From Polaromonas sp. JS666 (GTDB lineage Bacteria; Pseudomonadota; Gammaproteobacteria; Burkholderiales; Burkholderiaceae_C), in assembly GCF_900103405.1 (NCBI RefSeq), contig NZ_FNHX01000004.1, positions 62,001 through 126,000 on the forward strand: DNA of 64,000 nucleotides, in the 5' to 3' direction. A program made the position numbers and the translations under genes. The notes under the pieces are model-generated. The model did no database searches. It had not been told where the DNA came from and worked only from the letters and a program-made list of their open reading frames with translations. Below, in pieces: positions 1-8,353 of this stretch; position 1 is the first letter of the stretch; the number at the start of each line of letters is the position of its first letter.

Positions 1-1
1 G

Positions 2-124
2 GAGTGCATGGACAACAAACAGGTCTCCACCAGGACCCGCGCCCCGTCCGCATACCCCGTATATCCCAGCTACCCCGAAAGCAACGCACGGCTCGCCGCC
101 GACCGCGCATCGCGCCGCTATTGA
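2..124 (+). CDS. C-terminal end of an upstream gene (partial)
   Basis: An open frame enters from the left edge in frame 2 and stops with TGA at 122-124, giving about 40 residues rich in Ser, Arg, Tyr and Pro. It carries one cysteine and no recognisable domain. It ends 50 bp before the next gene on the same strand, and a short hairpin (CCCCTG / CAGGGG, about 132-146) lies between them. The call rests only on frame continuity and spacing; the product is unknown and the frame could be chance. Confidence 0.35.
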   Translation, partial: ECMDNKQVSTRTRAPSAYPVYPSYPESNARLAADRASRRY

Positions 125-174
125 ATCCAGCCCCCCTGCCGCAGGGGAAACAACACCAAATCAACAGGAAGCCC

Positions 175-909
175 ATGAAGTCCGCCTATCTAGTTCTGGG
201 AGTGCCGGGAAATGCCAGCCGGGAAGACATCGAAGCGGCTTTTGAAAAAGCCAAGAGTTTTTACTCCCCCGCCAAGCTTGCGGAAGACCCGAAAGCCGTT
301 GATAAATTCCTTGAGGTCAAAACCGCGCACCAGATCCTGCGTGACGAGGAGTCCCGGGCCGCGCACGACCGCAAGCTGAGCAGTGCGCAGGCAAACGCGG
401 TGCCGGCTGCGCGTACGGCCAGAGTGCCCAGCGCGAAGCCGGAAGTTCCATGGCCCGTGCGTGCCCTGCCAATCCTGCTGGCGCTGGTCCTTGTGGTGTT
501 CGCAACGGGCTACTACATCAGCTACAAGCGGGAAGCCGCGCGAAAAGCGCAGGCCGAGCTGGAACTTCAACTGAAAGCCAAAGCGGCCGAAGAGGAAAAG
601 AAAGAAGCGGATCGGCTGGCCGCCGAAGAAGCCAACCGGCAGCAGCTCGCCAGGCGCGCGGAGCAGCAGGAGCGGCAGTTCCGCCAGGAAAGCGAGCGGG
701 CGATCAACAACGCACGTTATTCGGAAGCACAGCGCAGCTACCGGGAAATACAGCGGGACAGCATCGATCAGCGGGAAGCCCAGCGCAAGGACTATGAGGC
801 CCGAGCACGCGAACAAAGCGAGGCCAGGGCGGCAGAACAGCGCCTTGCCAGGGACAAAGCCCGTATCCGCGAACTGTGCTACCAGAACTACCGGCGCCCC
901 GACTGCTGA
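175..909 (+). CDS. J-domain-like single-pass membrane protein with coiled coil
   Basis: The 244-residue protein starts with a DnaJ-like helical module (residues 1-68; YLVLGVP, then a late helix with AAHDRKL). The HPD tripeptide that stimulates DnaK should fall between helices II and III, but the sequence there reads YSPAKLAED, so HPD is absent. Residues 97-116 form one transmembrane helix. The rest is a long charged Glu/Lys/Arg/Ala-rich coiled coil ending RRPDC. The ATG at 175 follows AACAGGAAG; the same frame is open further upstream but has no motif there. Without HPD it is probably a scaffold or substrate binder rather than a classical co-chaperone; this is inference. Confidence 0.7.
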   Translation: MKSAYLVLGVPGNASREDIEAAFEKAKSFYSPAKLAEDPKAVDKFLEVKTAHQILRDEESRAAHDRKLSSAQANAVPAARTARVPSAKPEVPWPVRALPILLALVLVVFATGYYISYKREAARKAQAELELQLKAKAAEEEKKEADRLAAEEANRQQLARRAEQQERQFRQESERAINNARYSEAQRSYREIQRDSIDQREAQRKDYEARAREQSEARAAEQRLARDKARIRELCYQNYRRPDC

Positions 910-933
910 GGTGTTTTTCCGGGATCGAAGGCC

Positions 934-1287
934 TCAGGAAGCGTTCTTCTTCTCGATGAACTCACCCATCCGGCTCATCAAGCGCCACCACTCCGACCCA
1001 TCCTCGCGATAAACCCGTACCGCCCCCGCCCGCACCAGGATCTTGCGCAGCTCGTCCTCGTCAAACCCGCCCAGGTGCATTTGCAGGGTTTCAAAGGAGC
1101 GGTCGGTATAGCCCTTGTGGCTCAGGAAGTGGCGGGCCGTCTCCTCGGCCATGAACTCGGTCTTGTGCTGCTCGCGCGCCAGCGCCAGCTGGTGTTTGTG
1201 CAGCTGGCGGTTCAGGAAAAAAGTAATGCCGCCGCCGACGACCGCGCCGAACAGCGAAGCCAGCGCACCTGAAATCGTGGGATCCAT
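934..1287 (-). CDS. Small membrane-anchored protein of unknown function
   Basis: The product is 117 residues. An N-terminal hydrophobic helix (about residues 5-25, rich in Gly and Ala) is followed by a charged helix (NRQLHKHQLALAREQHKTE) and a soluble C-terminal half with two Trp and several acidic residues. This looks like one membrane anchor with a cytoplasmic helical tail. The gene converges on the J-like gene with a 24-bp gap and sits downstream of queG on the same strand. I do not recognise a family. Confidence 0.6.
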   Translation of the reverse strand: MDPTISGALASLFGAVVGGGITFFLNRQLHKHQLALAREQHKTEFMAEETARHFLSHKGYTDRSFETLQMHLGGFDEDELRKILVRAGAVRVYREDGSEWWRLMSRMGEFIEKKNAS

Positions 1288-1332
1288 GGGGGTGTCCTTT
1301 CATGCACGGGGCATATTAACGAATGTCTTTGC

Positions 1333-2430
1333 TCATTGGGCCAGGGCCCATTCAATGTGTTCGCGAACCAGCTCGCTGCAGTCGGCGGCGCGCGCGCGCA
1401 GCGCCTCGCGCAGCGGCAGCGCGGCCGCCGCATCAAGCACACGCAGCGCATTGCCCATGGCCACCGCGATATTGCGCAGCCAGCGCTCATGGCCTATGCG
1501 CCGTATCGGGCTGCCTTCGGTGAAACGCAAAAATGCCTCTTCACTCCAGCCGAACAGCGTCACCAGTTGCTGTCCCGTCAGGCCGCGCCGTTCGTCGAAA
1601 TCGGGCAAGGCGCTGCGCTGGGCGAATTTGTTCCAGGGGCAGATCAGCTGGCAGTCGTCGCAGCCGTAAATGCGGTTGCCGATCAGCGCGCGCAGTTCCA
1701 GCGATATCGGGCCTGCGTGTTCGATCGTCAGGTAGGAAATGCAACGCCTGGCGTCGAGCTTGTGCGGCGCGACGATGGCCCGCGTGGGGCAGACATCGAT
1801 GCAGGCCTGGCAGCTGCCGCAGTGCGGCGTCACCGGCTCGCTGGGCGGCAGCGCGATGTCGACGTAGATCTCGCCCAGGAAGAACATGGAGCCGGCTTCG
1901 CGGTTGAGCAGCAGCGTGTGCTTGCCGCGCCAGCCCTGGCCGCTGCGGGCCGCGAGTTCGGCCTCGAGCACGGGCGCCGAATCGGTGAAGGCGCGGTGGC
2001 CCAGCTGTTCGACGTGCTCCGAGATGCGTTCGCTGAGTTTTTGCAGGCGGCCGCGCATGATCTTGTGGTAGTCGCGACCGCGCGCGTAGACCGACACGAC
2101 GCCCTCGGCGGGACGCTCCAGGCGACTGAATTCCAGGGCCTGCCACTCGCCGGGCGCGGCGGCGCTGGCGGCAGGCAGGTAGTTCATGCGCGCCGTGATG
2201 ACGCTCACCGTGCCCGGGACCAGCTCGGCCGGCCGGGCGCGCTTGAGCCCGTGCGCGGCCATGTAATGCATCTCGCCGTGAAAGCCGGCGGCCAGCCAGG
2301 CCGATAATCCGGGTTCAGCCGAGGAGAGATCGACGCCGGCGATGCCGATTTGCGAAAATCCAAGCTCGCGCGCCCAAGCCTGAATTTGAGAAACGAACTG
2401 ATGACTGTTCAAAGCGTTGCTGGCGGACAC
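1333..2430 (-). CDS. queG: Epoxyqueuosine reductase QueG
   Basis: QueG performs the last step of queuosine synthesis, reducing epoxyqueuosine in tRNA with a cobalamin cofactor and two [4Fe-4S] clusters in the cytoplasm. The 365-residue protein shows both cluster motifs: CGSCQACIDVCP (Cys 204, 207, 210, 214) and YGCDDCQLICPWN (Cys 257, 260, 264), plus Cys230. FTDSAPVLE near residue 150 fits the catalytic Asp region. I chose the GTG at 2430, overlapping the divergent tsaE start by 30 bp; a TTG at 2412 is the alternative. The frame stays open far upstream through tsaE on the opposite strand, but that part is a shadow. Confidence 0.93.
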   Translation of the reverse strand: MSASNALNSHQFVSQIQAWARELGFSQIGIAGVDLSSAEPGLSAWLAAGFHGEMHYMAAHGLKRARPAELVPGTVSVITARMNYLPAASAAAPGEWQALEFSRLERPAEGVVSVYARGRDYHKIMRGRLQKLSERISEHVEQLGHRAFTDSAPVLEAELAARSGQGWRGKHTLLLNREAGSMFFLGEIYVDIALPPSEPVTPHCGSCQACIDVCPTRAIVAPHKLDARRCISYLTIEHAGPISLELRALIGNRIYGCDDCQLICPWNKFAQRSALPDFDERRGLTGQQLVTLFGWSEEAFLRFTEGSPIRRIGHERWLRNIAVAMGNALRVLDAAAALPLREALRARAADCSELVREHIEWALAQ

Positions 2431-2919
2431 CCGCCGATTGTAAAAAACATTAGCTGGCCGGACGAGGAGGCCACGGCCGACTTCGCGCGAGCCCTGGCAA
2501 AACACCCCGCCATAGGCCGCGCGCTGATTGAACTGCAGGGCGACCTGGGGGCCGGCAAGACCACCTTTGTGCGCCACCTGCTCAAGAGCCTGGGCGTGCA
2601 GGGCCGCATCAAGAGCCCCACCTATGCGGTGGTCGAGCCTTACACATTGGCCACAGCTGGACCGGATGCAGGCCAAAATGGCGGCATGAACATCTGGCAT
2701 TTCGATTTCTACCGCTTCAACGACCCGCGCGAGTGGGAAGAAGCCGGCTTTCGCGACATCTTCGCGGCCACCGGCCTCAAGCTCGTCGAATGGCCCGAGA
2801 AGGCCGGCCCGCACCTGCCGCAACCCGACCTGCTGCTGCGCCTGGAGGTGCTGCCGGACGACACCCGCGCCGTCACCCTGACGGCCCACACGCCCACCGG
2901 CGCGGAACTGCTCGCATGA
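2401..2919 (+). CDS. tsaE: tRNA threonylcarbamoyladenosine biosynthesis ATPase TsaE
   Basis: TsaE is the ATPase partner of TsaB-TsaD in making t6A37 on ANN-decoding tRNAs. The 172-residue product carries the P-loop GDLGAGKTTF near residue 46, the family segment IKSPTYAVVEPY, and the HFDFYR motif with conserved Trp/Glu residues after it (EEAGFRDIF). An insertion around residues 84-95 lengthens it slightly over the roughly 150-residue norm. The start at 2401 overlaps queG, which is divergent. Its TGA overlaps the amiC ATG (ATGA), so the two are translationally coupled, as tsaE-amiC often are in proteobacteria. Confidence 0.93.
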   Translation: MTVQSVAGGHPPIVKNISWPDEEATADFARALAKHPAIGRALIELQGDLGAGKTTFVRHLLKSLGVQGRIKSPTYAVVEPYTLATAGPDAGQNGGMNIWHFDFYRFNDPREWEEAGFRDIFAATGLKLVEWPEKAGPHLPQPDLLLRLEVLPDDTRAVTLTAHTPTGAELLA

Positions 2920-4304
2920 AGCGCCCCGCGCTGAGCCGCCGCAGCGCCCTGCAACTGGGCAGCGTGGTGCTGTTGCTGGGTGTGCAGCACATCGCGCGCG
3001 GCGCCACCATCGTGGCCGTGCGCGTCTGGCCGTCCAAGGACTACACGCGGCTCACCATCGAGTCGGACGGTGAAATCAAGGCCCGGCAGTTTTTTGTCGC
3101 CGAACCGCCCCGGCTGGCGGTGGACATCGAGGGCATAGACCTGATTCCGGCGCTGCGCGAGCTGGTGGCCAAAGTCAAGTCCGACGACCCAAATATCTCC
3201 GGTATACGCGTGGGGCAAAACGCACCCGGCGTGGTGCGGCTGGTGATAGACCTCAAGCAACCCATACAGCCGCAGGTGTTCACCCTGCCGCCCGTGGCCG
3301 CCTACCAGTACCGGCTGGTGTTCGACCTGTATCCGACGCAGGTCGCCGACCCGCTCGAAGCCCTGATCGCCGAGAAGCTCGCAGACAGGCAAGCTGGTAC
3401 CGCGCCGCCACCGGCCAGCGACCCTATCGCCGACCTGATCGCGCGGCAATCGGGCAAGCAGGCTGACAACAAGCCTGCACCGCCGGCGGCCGTCGCGGAA
3501 AAAGACAAGGACAAATCCCCCGGTCCGGCGGCAAGCCCGGGCGTCGCCAAACCCGCACCAGAGGCGGCCGCCACCGTGAAGAACGGCAAGACCGACCGCC
3601 TCGTCATCGTGGCGCTGGACCCGGGCCACGGCGGCGAAGACCCGGGCGCCGTCGGCCCCGGCGGCACGCGCGAAAAAGACGTGGTGCTGCAGATCGCGCA
3701 CCGCCTGCGCGACCGCATCAACCAGCAGCCCAATATGCGCGCCTACCTCACGCGCGACGCCGACTTCTTCGTGCCGCTGCATGTGCGCGTGCAAAAAGCC
3801 CGGCGCGTGCAGGCCGACCTTTTTATCAGCATCCATGCCGACGCCTTTTTCACGGCGCGGCCGCAGGGCGCCAGCGTCTTCGCGCTCAGCGAGAAAGGCG
3901 CCTCCAGCAGCGCGGCGCGCTGGATCGCCGACAAGGAAAATTCCGCCGACCTGGTGGGCGGCATCAATGTCAAGGCCAAGGACGCACAGGTGCAAAAAGC
4001 CCTGCTGGACATGAGCACCACGGCGCAGATCAACGACAGCCTCAAGCTCGGCAGCGCCATGCTGGGTGAGATCGGCAACGTCGGCAAGCTGCACAAGCCC
4101 AAAGTCGAACAAGCCGGCTTCGCCGTCCTGAAAGCGCCCGACATTCCCAGCGTGCTGGTGGAGACCGCCTTCATCAGCAACCCCGACGAGGAAGCCAGAC
4201 TACGCAGCGACGACTACCAGGTCCAACTGGCCGATGCCCTGATGCGCGGCATCACCCGCTACTTCGCGCGCAATCCACCGCTGGCGCGCAACCGCGCCGT
4301 CTAA
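2916..4304 (+). CDS. amiC: N-acetylmuramoyl-L-alanine amidase AmiC
   Basis: This zinc amidase cleaves the peptide stem from MurNAc to separate daughter cells at the septum. The 462-residue protein has an N-terminal export signal with an RRSALQLG twin-arginine-like motif. An AMIN domain (about 30-155, IVAVRVWPS..YTRLTIESD) for septal targeting follows. A Lys/Ala/Pro-rich linker leads to an Amidase_3 domain from about residue 230. Zinc-binding and catalytic segments are DPGHGGEDPGAVG, the downstream Glu in GTREKD, SIHADAF and the final VLVETAFISN. The ATG overlaps the tsaE stop by 4 bp. Confidence 0.93.
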   Translation: MKRPALSRRSALQLGSVVLLLGVQHIARGATIVAVRVWPSKDYTRLTIESDGEIKARQFFVAEPPRLAVDIEGIDLIPALRELVAKVKSDDPNISGIRVGQNAPGVVRLVIDLKQPIQPQVFTLPPVAAYQYRLVFDLYPTQVADPLEALIAEKLADRQAGTAPPPASDPIADLIARQSGKQADNKPAPPAAVAEKDKDKSPGPAASPGVAKPAPEAAATVKNGKTDRLVIVALDPGHGGEDPGAVGPGGTREKDVVLQIAHRLRDRINQQPNMRAYLTRDADFFVPLHVRVQKARRVQADLFISIHADAFFTARPQGASVFALSEKGASSSAARWIADKENSADLVGGINVKAKDAQVQKALLDMSTTAQINDSLKLGSAMLGEIGNVGKLHKPKVEQAGFAVLKAPDIPSVLVETAFISNPDEEARLRSDDYQVQLADALMRGITRYFARNPPLARNRAV

Positions 4305-4312
4305 CCATCCCC

Positions 4313-4336
4313 TTGGCGCGTCTATGCGCCAAAACT
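4313..4336 (+). terminator. Candidate weak terminator after amiC
   Basis: TTGGCGC (4313-4319) and GCGCCAA (4326-4332) form a perfect 7-bp stem with a 6-base loop, 9 bp after the amiC stop. The following bases are AACTGAAT rather than a T run, so intrinsic termination would be weak. It may instead be a 3'-end stabilising hairpin. Confidence 0.35.
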
Positions 4337-4347
4337 GAATACAAAAG

Positions 4348-4373
4348 GCCGCAGCGAGCCGACAGCTCGCGGC
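4348..4373 (+). repeat. GC-rich hairpin between amiC and the lipoprotein gene
   Basis: GCCGC-A-GCGAGC (4348-4359) pairs with GCTCGCGGC (4365-4373) around a CGACA loop, with one bulged A. It lies in the 198-bp gap before the lipoprotein start and is followed by GACCTTCTCC, so it is not a clear terminator. It could be the leader of the lipoprotein transcript or a second part of the amiC 3' structure. Confidence 0.35.
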
Positions 4374-4502
4374 GACCTTCTCCTACAGCCTTGTGGTAGC
4401 GGCCCTCCTACATTGAAGCCACAGGCAAGGCCGGGGCTCTTTCACACGCTGAAGCCCGCGGCAAGAAGCAAGAGCCTGGAACTCCTAGCAAAGGCACACA
4501 AC

Positions 4503-4715
4503 ATGAATACGAAACTGATGATCCCGGTCGCGGTGGCGGCACTGATAGCCCTGGGAGGCTGCAGCACCAGCCCGACCAATGCGCAGATAGGCACCGGCGT
4601 TGGCGCCGTGGCCGGCGGCCTGGTGGGCAATGCCGTCTTCGGCAGCACCCTGGGCACCGTGGGCGGCGCGGCCGCAGGTGCGCTGATCGGTAACGAGGTC
4701 GGCAAAAAACGCTGA
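4503..4715 (+). CDS. Small glycine-zipper lipoprotein (OsmB/SlyB-like)
   Basis: The 70-residue product has a lipoprotein signal with lipobox LGGC (Cys19) and a mature chain that is almost entirely a Gly/Ala-rich double glycine zipper (GTGVGAVAGGLVGNAVFG and GTVGGAAAGALIGNEVG), ending GKKR. Such proteins form a helical hairpin at the outer membrane and are often induced by envelope or osmotic stress. The ATG at 4503 gives a clean signal peptide; an in-frame start at 4413 would add a non-signal extension. It is separate from amiC by 198 bp, so probably has its own promoter. Confidence 0.82.
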   Translation: MNTKLMIPVAVAALIALGGCSTSPTNAQIGTGVGAVAGGLVGNAVFGSTLGTVGGAAAGALIGNEVGKKR

Positions 4716-4762
4716 CCCCGCACCCGCCCAGTTCAAGCGCCTGGTTTAAGCCCCAGACGTAC

Positions 4763-5254
4763 TCATACCGGGTAGATCAGCGAGTTGAGAATCATCTCGC
4801 TGTCGTACACACAAAGACGGCTCCTGAATTTCAGCGAGCCGTCTTTTTGCGTGAGCTCGTCGATATAACGGCCCACGTTGTAGACCTCGCTCACGCCGCC
4901 CGGCTTGGTGCGGAACACCGCATAGTTGGCCTCGGCCCGGATGGTGCCACCCTCCTGCGAGAGGATGCGCGCCGGGCTCACGACGTGGCGCGTGTAATAC
5001 GGCCCGTGGTAAATCGTCTGCGTGACGCCGTACACCCGGTCCTTCATCATGCCGCGGCTTTCCAGCGCCATCAACGCCAGCGGCAGGCCGCGGTCGAAGT
5101 TCTCGCGGGCCTGCACCTTGTAGCGGCCGTCTTCCACGAAAAATTCCGGCCATTCCTCAAAGCGCTTTTCATCGAGTGCCGCCGCGTAGTCCGCGTTAAG
5201 CCGGTCCACCTGCATTTGCAGCAGCAGGCGCTGCATTTGTTCGATCGCCGTCAT
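4763..5254 (-). CDS. Ring-hydroxylating oxygenase beta subunit, NagH-like
   Basis: The 163-residue protein fits the small (beta) subunit of Rieske non-heme iron oxygenases, a cone-shaped SnoaL-like fold that supports the catalytic alpha subunit. Visible family features are RLNADYAAALDEKRFEEW, the Tyr/Gly-rich middle and a C-terminal segment with YDSEMILNSLIYPV. It starts inside the end of the alpha gene (ATGA overlap at 5251-5254), so the two are made together. It closely resembles salicylate 5-hydroxylase NagH as I remember it, but the substrate is not proven. No ferredoxin or reductase gene adjoins it. Confidence 0.85.
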   Translation of the reverse strand: MTAIEQMQRLLLQMQVDRLNADYAAALDEKRFEEWPEFFVEDGRYKVQARENFDRGLPLALMALESRGMMKDRVYGVTQTIYHGPYYTRHVVSPARILSQEGGTIRAEANYAVFRTKPGGVSEVYNVGRYIDELTQKDGSLKFRSRLCVYDSEMILNSLIYPV

Positions 5255-6570
5255 AGCTCCATGACTTTCTTCCAGTAGGCATACATGCTGCGGATCAGGG
5301 TTTCGGTGACCATGTGCTCGGTCATCTCGGTGCCCGTGCCGCCCAGTTCGCACAGCGTGGCGCCCTCGCCGGCCTGGGTAAAGCCCGCCTGGCTGAACTC
5401 GATCACCTCGCCGTCGTCGGCGCTGACAAAACCCGCGGGGCCGAACAAGTTGGCCTGGCGCAGGCGGCGCTGCGTCATCTCGGGCGTGTCGTCGGCAAAG
5501 CCGAAATGCGTCCAGATGAAATCGAATTCGCCCTGGCCGCGCGGCACGATATGGCGGGTGCTCAGCGAATTGACCTGCTGCTGAATGATCAGGCTGGGAA
5601 ACAGCGTGATCATGGTGACGGTGGGCGTGATGTCGCTGCCCGGGTTGGACGGGTCGGCGACCTTCCACCAGGGCTCGGGTACCACGTCCAGCAGGCGGTC
5701 GTCGTGCAGCGCCATGTTCGCCTTGAAGGAGCTCACGCCCTCGGTCACGGCCGCGTTCTGCCCGCCTTCGTTGCGGCGCGAAATCATCACCGCATGGCGG
5801 CCCTCGGCGTCCATCACCATGCGGCTTTTCTGGTCGGCGCGCCACAGGCCGAAGGTCACGAACCAGGTGTGCAGCAGGCCGGGGTGGTAAGGGTCCTTGA
5901 TGTTCTCCATCATCAGCTTCCAGTTGCCCGGAATGCGCTGGCGGTTGTAACCCAGCAGGGTCAGCTTGCGCGCGCCCTCGGGGCCCTTGAAGATGCGGTC
6001 CAGCCAGGGCATGAGCTGCGGGCCCAGGTAGTCCTCGAGCGGCTCGGTGTCTTCGCTGAAAGTGGCGAACACCAGGCCGTGCAGCAGCGCCACGCGCAGC
6101 TTGGTGAGGCCGTGATCCTTGAGGTCAAAACCTTCCGGCATGCCGCCGTTGACGCAGTCGCCCTCCTTCACGCCGTCCTTGAAAGGCAGGCCCGCGAGGT
6201 CGCCGTTGAGCTTGTAGGTCCACTGGTGGTAGGGGCAGACAAAGCTGCGCGCATTGCCCTGGGGGTTCTGGCAAAAACGCACGCCGCGGTGGGCACAGCG
6301 GTTTTCCACCACACGTATGCCATGGTCGGTGGCGCGGTCCTTGGGCGCGATGCGGTCGCGCACCATCAGCACCTGGCGCTCGCCCACGTGGCTGAGCCTG
6401 TAGTCGCCGACGTTGGGAATCTCGGCCTCAAGCCCCACGTAGCACCAGTGCGCGCCGTAAAAAACCTTCTCCAGCTCGCGCTGGTAAAGCTGGGCGTCGG
6501 TGTAGGCCCAGAAAGGGACGCGGCTGGAGCCGGGCTCGCCCCAGCGTGACGGGGTTTGAGGTGCGTTCAT
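5251..6570 (-). CDS. Ring-hydroxylating oxygenase alpha subunit, NagG-like
   Basis: The 439-residue catalytic subunit should hydroxylate an aromatic ring using electrons from a ferredoxin. The Rieske [2Fe-2S] site is Cys92-x-His94 and Cys112-x2-His115. The mononuclear iron site is in NIKDPYHPGLLH with His229 and His234, and Asp226 is the electron-transfer bridge. Segments such as NWKLMMENIKDPYHP, IIQQQVNSLSTRHI and GPAGFVSADDGEV match salicylate 5-hydroxylase large subunit NagG from memory. Anthranilate (AndAc) and terephthalate (TphA2) oxygenases are related alternatives. Only the beta gene is linked; ferredoxin, reductase, regulator and ring-cleavage genes are absent from this window. Confidence 0.88.
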   Translation of the reverse strand: MNAPQTPSRWGEPGSSRVPFWAYTDAQLYQRELEKVFYGAHWCYVGLEAEIPNVGDYRLSHVGERQVLMVRDRIAPKDRATDHGIRVVENRCAHRGVRFCQNPQGNARSFVCPYHQWTYKLNGDLAGLPFKDGVKEGDCVNGGMPEGFDLKDHGLTKLRVALLHGLVFATFSEDTEPLEDYLGPQLMPWLDRIFKGPEGARKLTLLGYNRQRIPGNWKLMMENIKDPYHPGLLHTWFVTFGLWRADQKSRMVMDAEGRHAVMISRRNEGGQNAAVTEGVSSFKANMALHDDRLLDVVPEPWWKVADPSNPGSDITPTVTMITLFPSLIIQQQVNSLSTRHIVPRGQGEFDFIWTHFGFADDTPEMTQRRLRQANLFGPAGFVSADDGEVIEFSQAGFTQAGEGATLCELGGTGTEMTEHMVTETLIRSMYAYWKKVMEL

Positions 6571-6629
6571 CTGTGTGTCTTCGGGTCGTTTTTCCCTGAT
6601 TTTTTTATGTGTGGCATCGGCCCGAGCTG

Positions 6630-7637
6630 TTAGTCAAACAGGCAGCTGGCCTGCTCAACCCTGGCCCGCACCTGCGGCCCGGTCGGAGGCACGCAGCCGC
6701 GCCGCATGACACACAAGCTGGCGCTGGCCACGGCATGGGCCAACAAGCTGTGCCCAGCGTCGTCGGGTAGCGTCAGCAGGGCACGGGCGCCGCCCGCACC
6801 GGTTTTCCGTGCGAGCAAGGCAGCCATGAAACCGGCAAGAAAACAGTCGCCCGCGCCCACGGTATCCACCACCGCCAATGGCCTGGATTCGCGGGCGCGC
6901 CACTGCCGACCGTCGCGCGCCAACAGGCAAGCCCCCTGCGACCCCAGGGTCAGAACCAGCAAGGCCGCACCGCTCACGTCCAGCAGATGCCGCGCCCGGG
7001 CAACGGCATCCGCGCCGGGCACCTGCAGGTTTTCCAGGTCTTCATCGCTGACCTTGACCACATCGGCGTGCTGCAGCGCGGCGTGCACGTTGCGCCTGTA
7101 GGCCTGCAGGTCCGGCATGGCCGACGGCCGCAGGTTGGCATCCACCACCACCACGCTGCCGGCCTGGTGCTGGGCACGCATCCATGGCAGGTAGCGGCCG
7201 GCATCCTCGGGTGCAAGGGCCAAAGCGCCGGTGCACACCATCTGCAGCGCGGGAACGCGATGGCATGACTGGATCAGGCTGTCCGCTATGACCGCGCGGT
7301 CCGCCACATCCTGCCGGTAAAAAGCGTAATCGGGATGGCCGGTGTCATCCAGCCCCACCACGGCCAGCGAGGTGCTTTGTGGCACGGGTTGCGGGCAAGC
7401 CAGCCGCACACCATCACCGGCCAGCGTGGCGGCCAGCTGGCGGCCAAAACGATCGCGCGACAAAGGGTTGAGGTACAGGGTATTGACGCCCTGCAGCGCC
7501 AATGCGCGCGACAAATTGAAGACCGCGCCGCCCGGGCAGGCTTCATAACGTCCGTCCGATTGGGCAATCAGGTCAATCAGCGCCTCGCCGGCGGTCGCCA
7601 CCTGCACCGCGGCAAGGTCCGGGGGAGTGATGCTCAT
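6630..7637 (-). CDS. PfkB-family carbohydrate kinase (probable fructokinase)
   Basis: The 335-residue protein has the two PfkB signatures: the early Gly-rich substrate segment PGGAVFNLSRALALQG (about residue 35) and the late ATP/anion-hole motif DTVGAGDCFLAGF (about residue 256), whose Asp is the catalytic base. Fructokinase-like features include DANLRPSAMPDL. It phosphorylates a sugar or sugar-like alcohol; fructose is the best guess, but ribokinase-family substrates vary. It lies 59 bp from the oxygenase operon and 30 bp from the DedA gene on the same strand, so may be co-transcribed. There is no adjacent sugar transporter or hydrolase. Confidence 0.85.
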   Translation of the reverse strand: MSITPPDLAAVQVATAGEALIDLIAQSDGRYEACPGGAVFNLSRALALQGVNTLYLNPLSRDRFGRQLAATLAGDGVRLACPQPVPQSTSLAVVGLDDTGHPDYAFYRQDVADRAVIADSLIQSCHRVPALQMVCTGALALAPEDAGRYLPWMRAQHQAGSVVVVDANLRPSAMPDLQAYRRNVHAALQHADVVKVSDEDLENLQVPGADAVARARHLLDVSGAALLVLTLGSQGACLLARDGRQWRARESRPLAVVDTVGAGDCFLAGFMAALLARKTGAGGARALLTLPDDAGHSLLAHAVASASLCVMRRGCVPPTGPQVRARVEQASCLFD

Positions 7638-7667
7638 TCAGGTCTTCCTGCCGGCCGCAAAGGCGCT

Positions 7668-8312
7668 TCAGGCGCCGGCCTTGCGCCTGGATTTCCAGGC
7701 GCCAAAAATAACGATCAGGCCGGGCACCAGGATCAAGGCCCAGATGATCTTGTCGAGATGGGTTTTGACGAAAGGAATGTTGCCGAAAAAATAGCCCACT
7801 GTGACGATGCCGCCCACCCACAGGGCGCCGCCCACGAGGTTGAACAGCGTGAATTTGCTGCGCGTCATCTCCGACACCCCGGCCACAAAAGGTGCGAAGG
7901 TGCGCAGAAAAGGCATGAAACGCGCGGCGATGATGGTGATGCCGCCATAGCGCTCATAAAACGCGTGGGCCTGGTCAAACGCTTTTTTGTTGAACCAGCG
8001 CGAGTTTTCCCACTGGAAGACTTTGGGCCCCAGGAACCGCCCTATGGAGTAATTGCACTGGTCGCCCAGCACGGCCGCAACAAAAAGCAGCCCCACCGCG
8101 AGCGGAAAGCTCATCAGGCCCACGCCGCACATGGCGCCCACCACAAAGAGCAGCGAGTCGCCCGGCAGGAAAGGCATGACGACCACGCCGGTTTCCACAA
8201 AAATAATGATGAACAACAAGGCGTAAACCCAGGCACCGTAGCTGGTGACGAAGGCTTCCAGGTGCTTGTCGACGTGAAGAATGAAATCGATGAGAAAGGC
8301 GGCTAGTTCCAT
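7668..8312 (-). CDS. DedA-family inner membrane protein
   Basis: The 214-residue integral membrane protein has DedA landmarks: FLPGDSLLFVVGAMCG after the first helices, the re-entrant-loop region GRFLGPKVF, and RFMPFLRTFAPFVAGV with the conserved Arg. It ends in a basic tail (WKSRRKAGA). DedA proteins are linked to undecaprenyl-phosphate or phospholipid flipping and proton-motive-force-dependent envelope homeostasis. It lies between the PfkB gene and a secreted unknown, all on the minus strand, with short gaps. Confidence 0.9.
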   Translation of the reverse strand: MELAAFLIDFILHVDKHLEAFVTSYGAWVYALLFIIIFVETGVVVMPFLPGDSLLFVVGAMCGVGLMSFPLAVGLLFVAAVLGDQCNYSIGRFLGPKVFQWENSRWFNKKAFDQAHAFYERYGGITIIAARFMPFLRTFAPFVAGVSEMTRSKFTLFNLVGGALWVGGIVTVGYFFGNIPFVKTHLDKIIWALILVPGLIVIFGAWKSRRKAGA

Positions 8313-8353
8313 GCCCCCGATTCTGACAGGTGCGCCGGCCCGGCTTTGGCGGC

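Noticed and set aside
1336..2307. Plus-strand open frame opposite queG
   Set aside because: Antisense to a gene with both iron-sulfur motifs intact; no independent ribosome site or family match.
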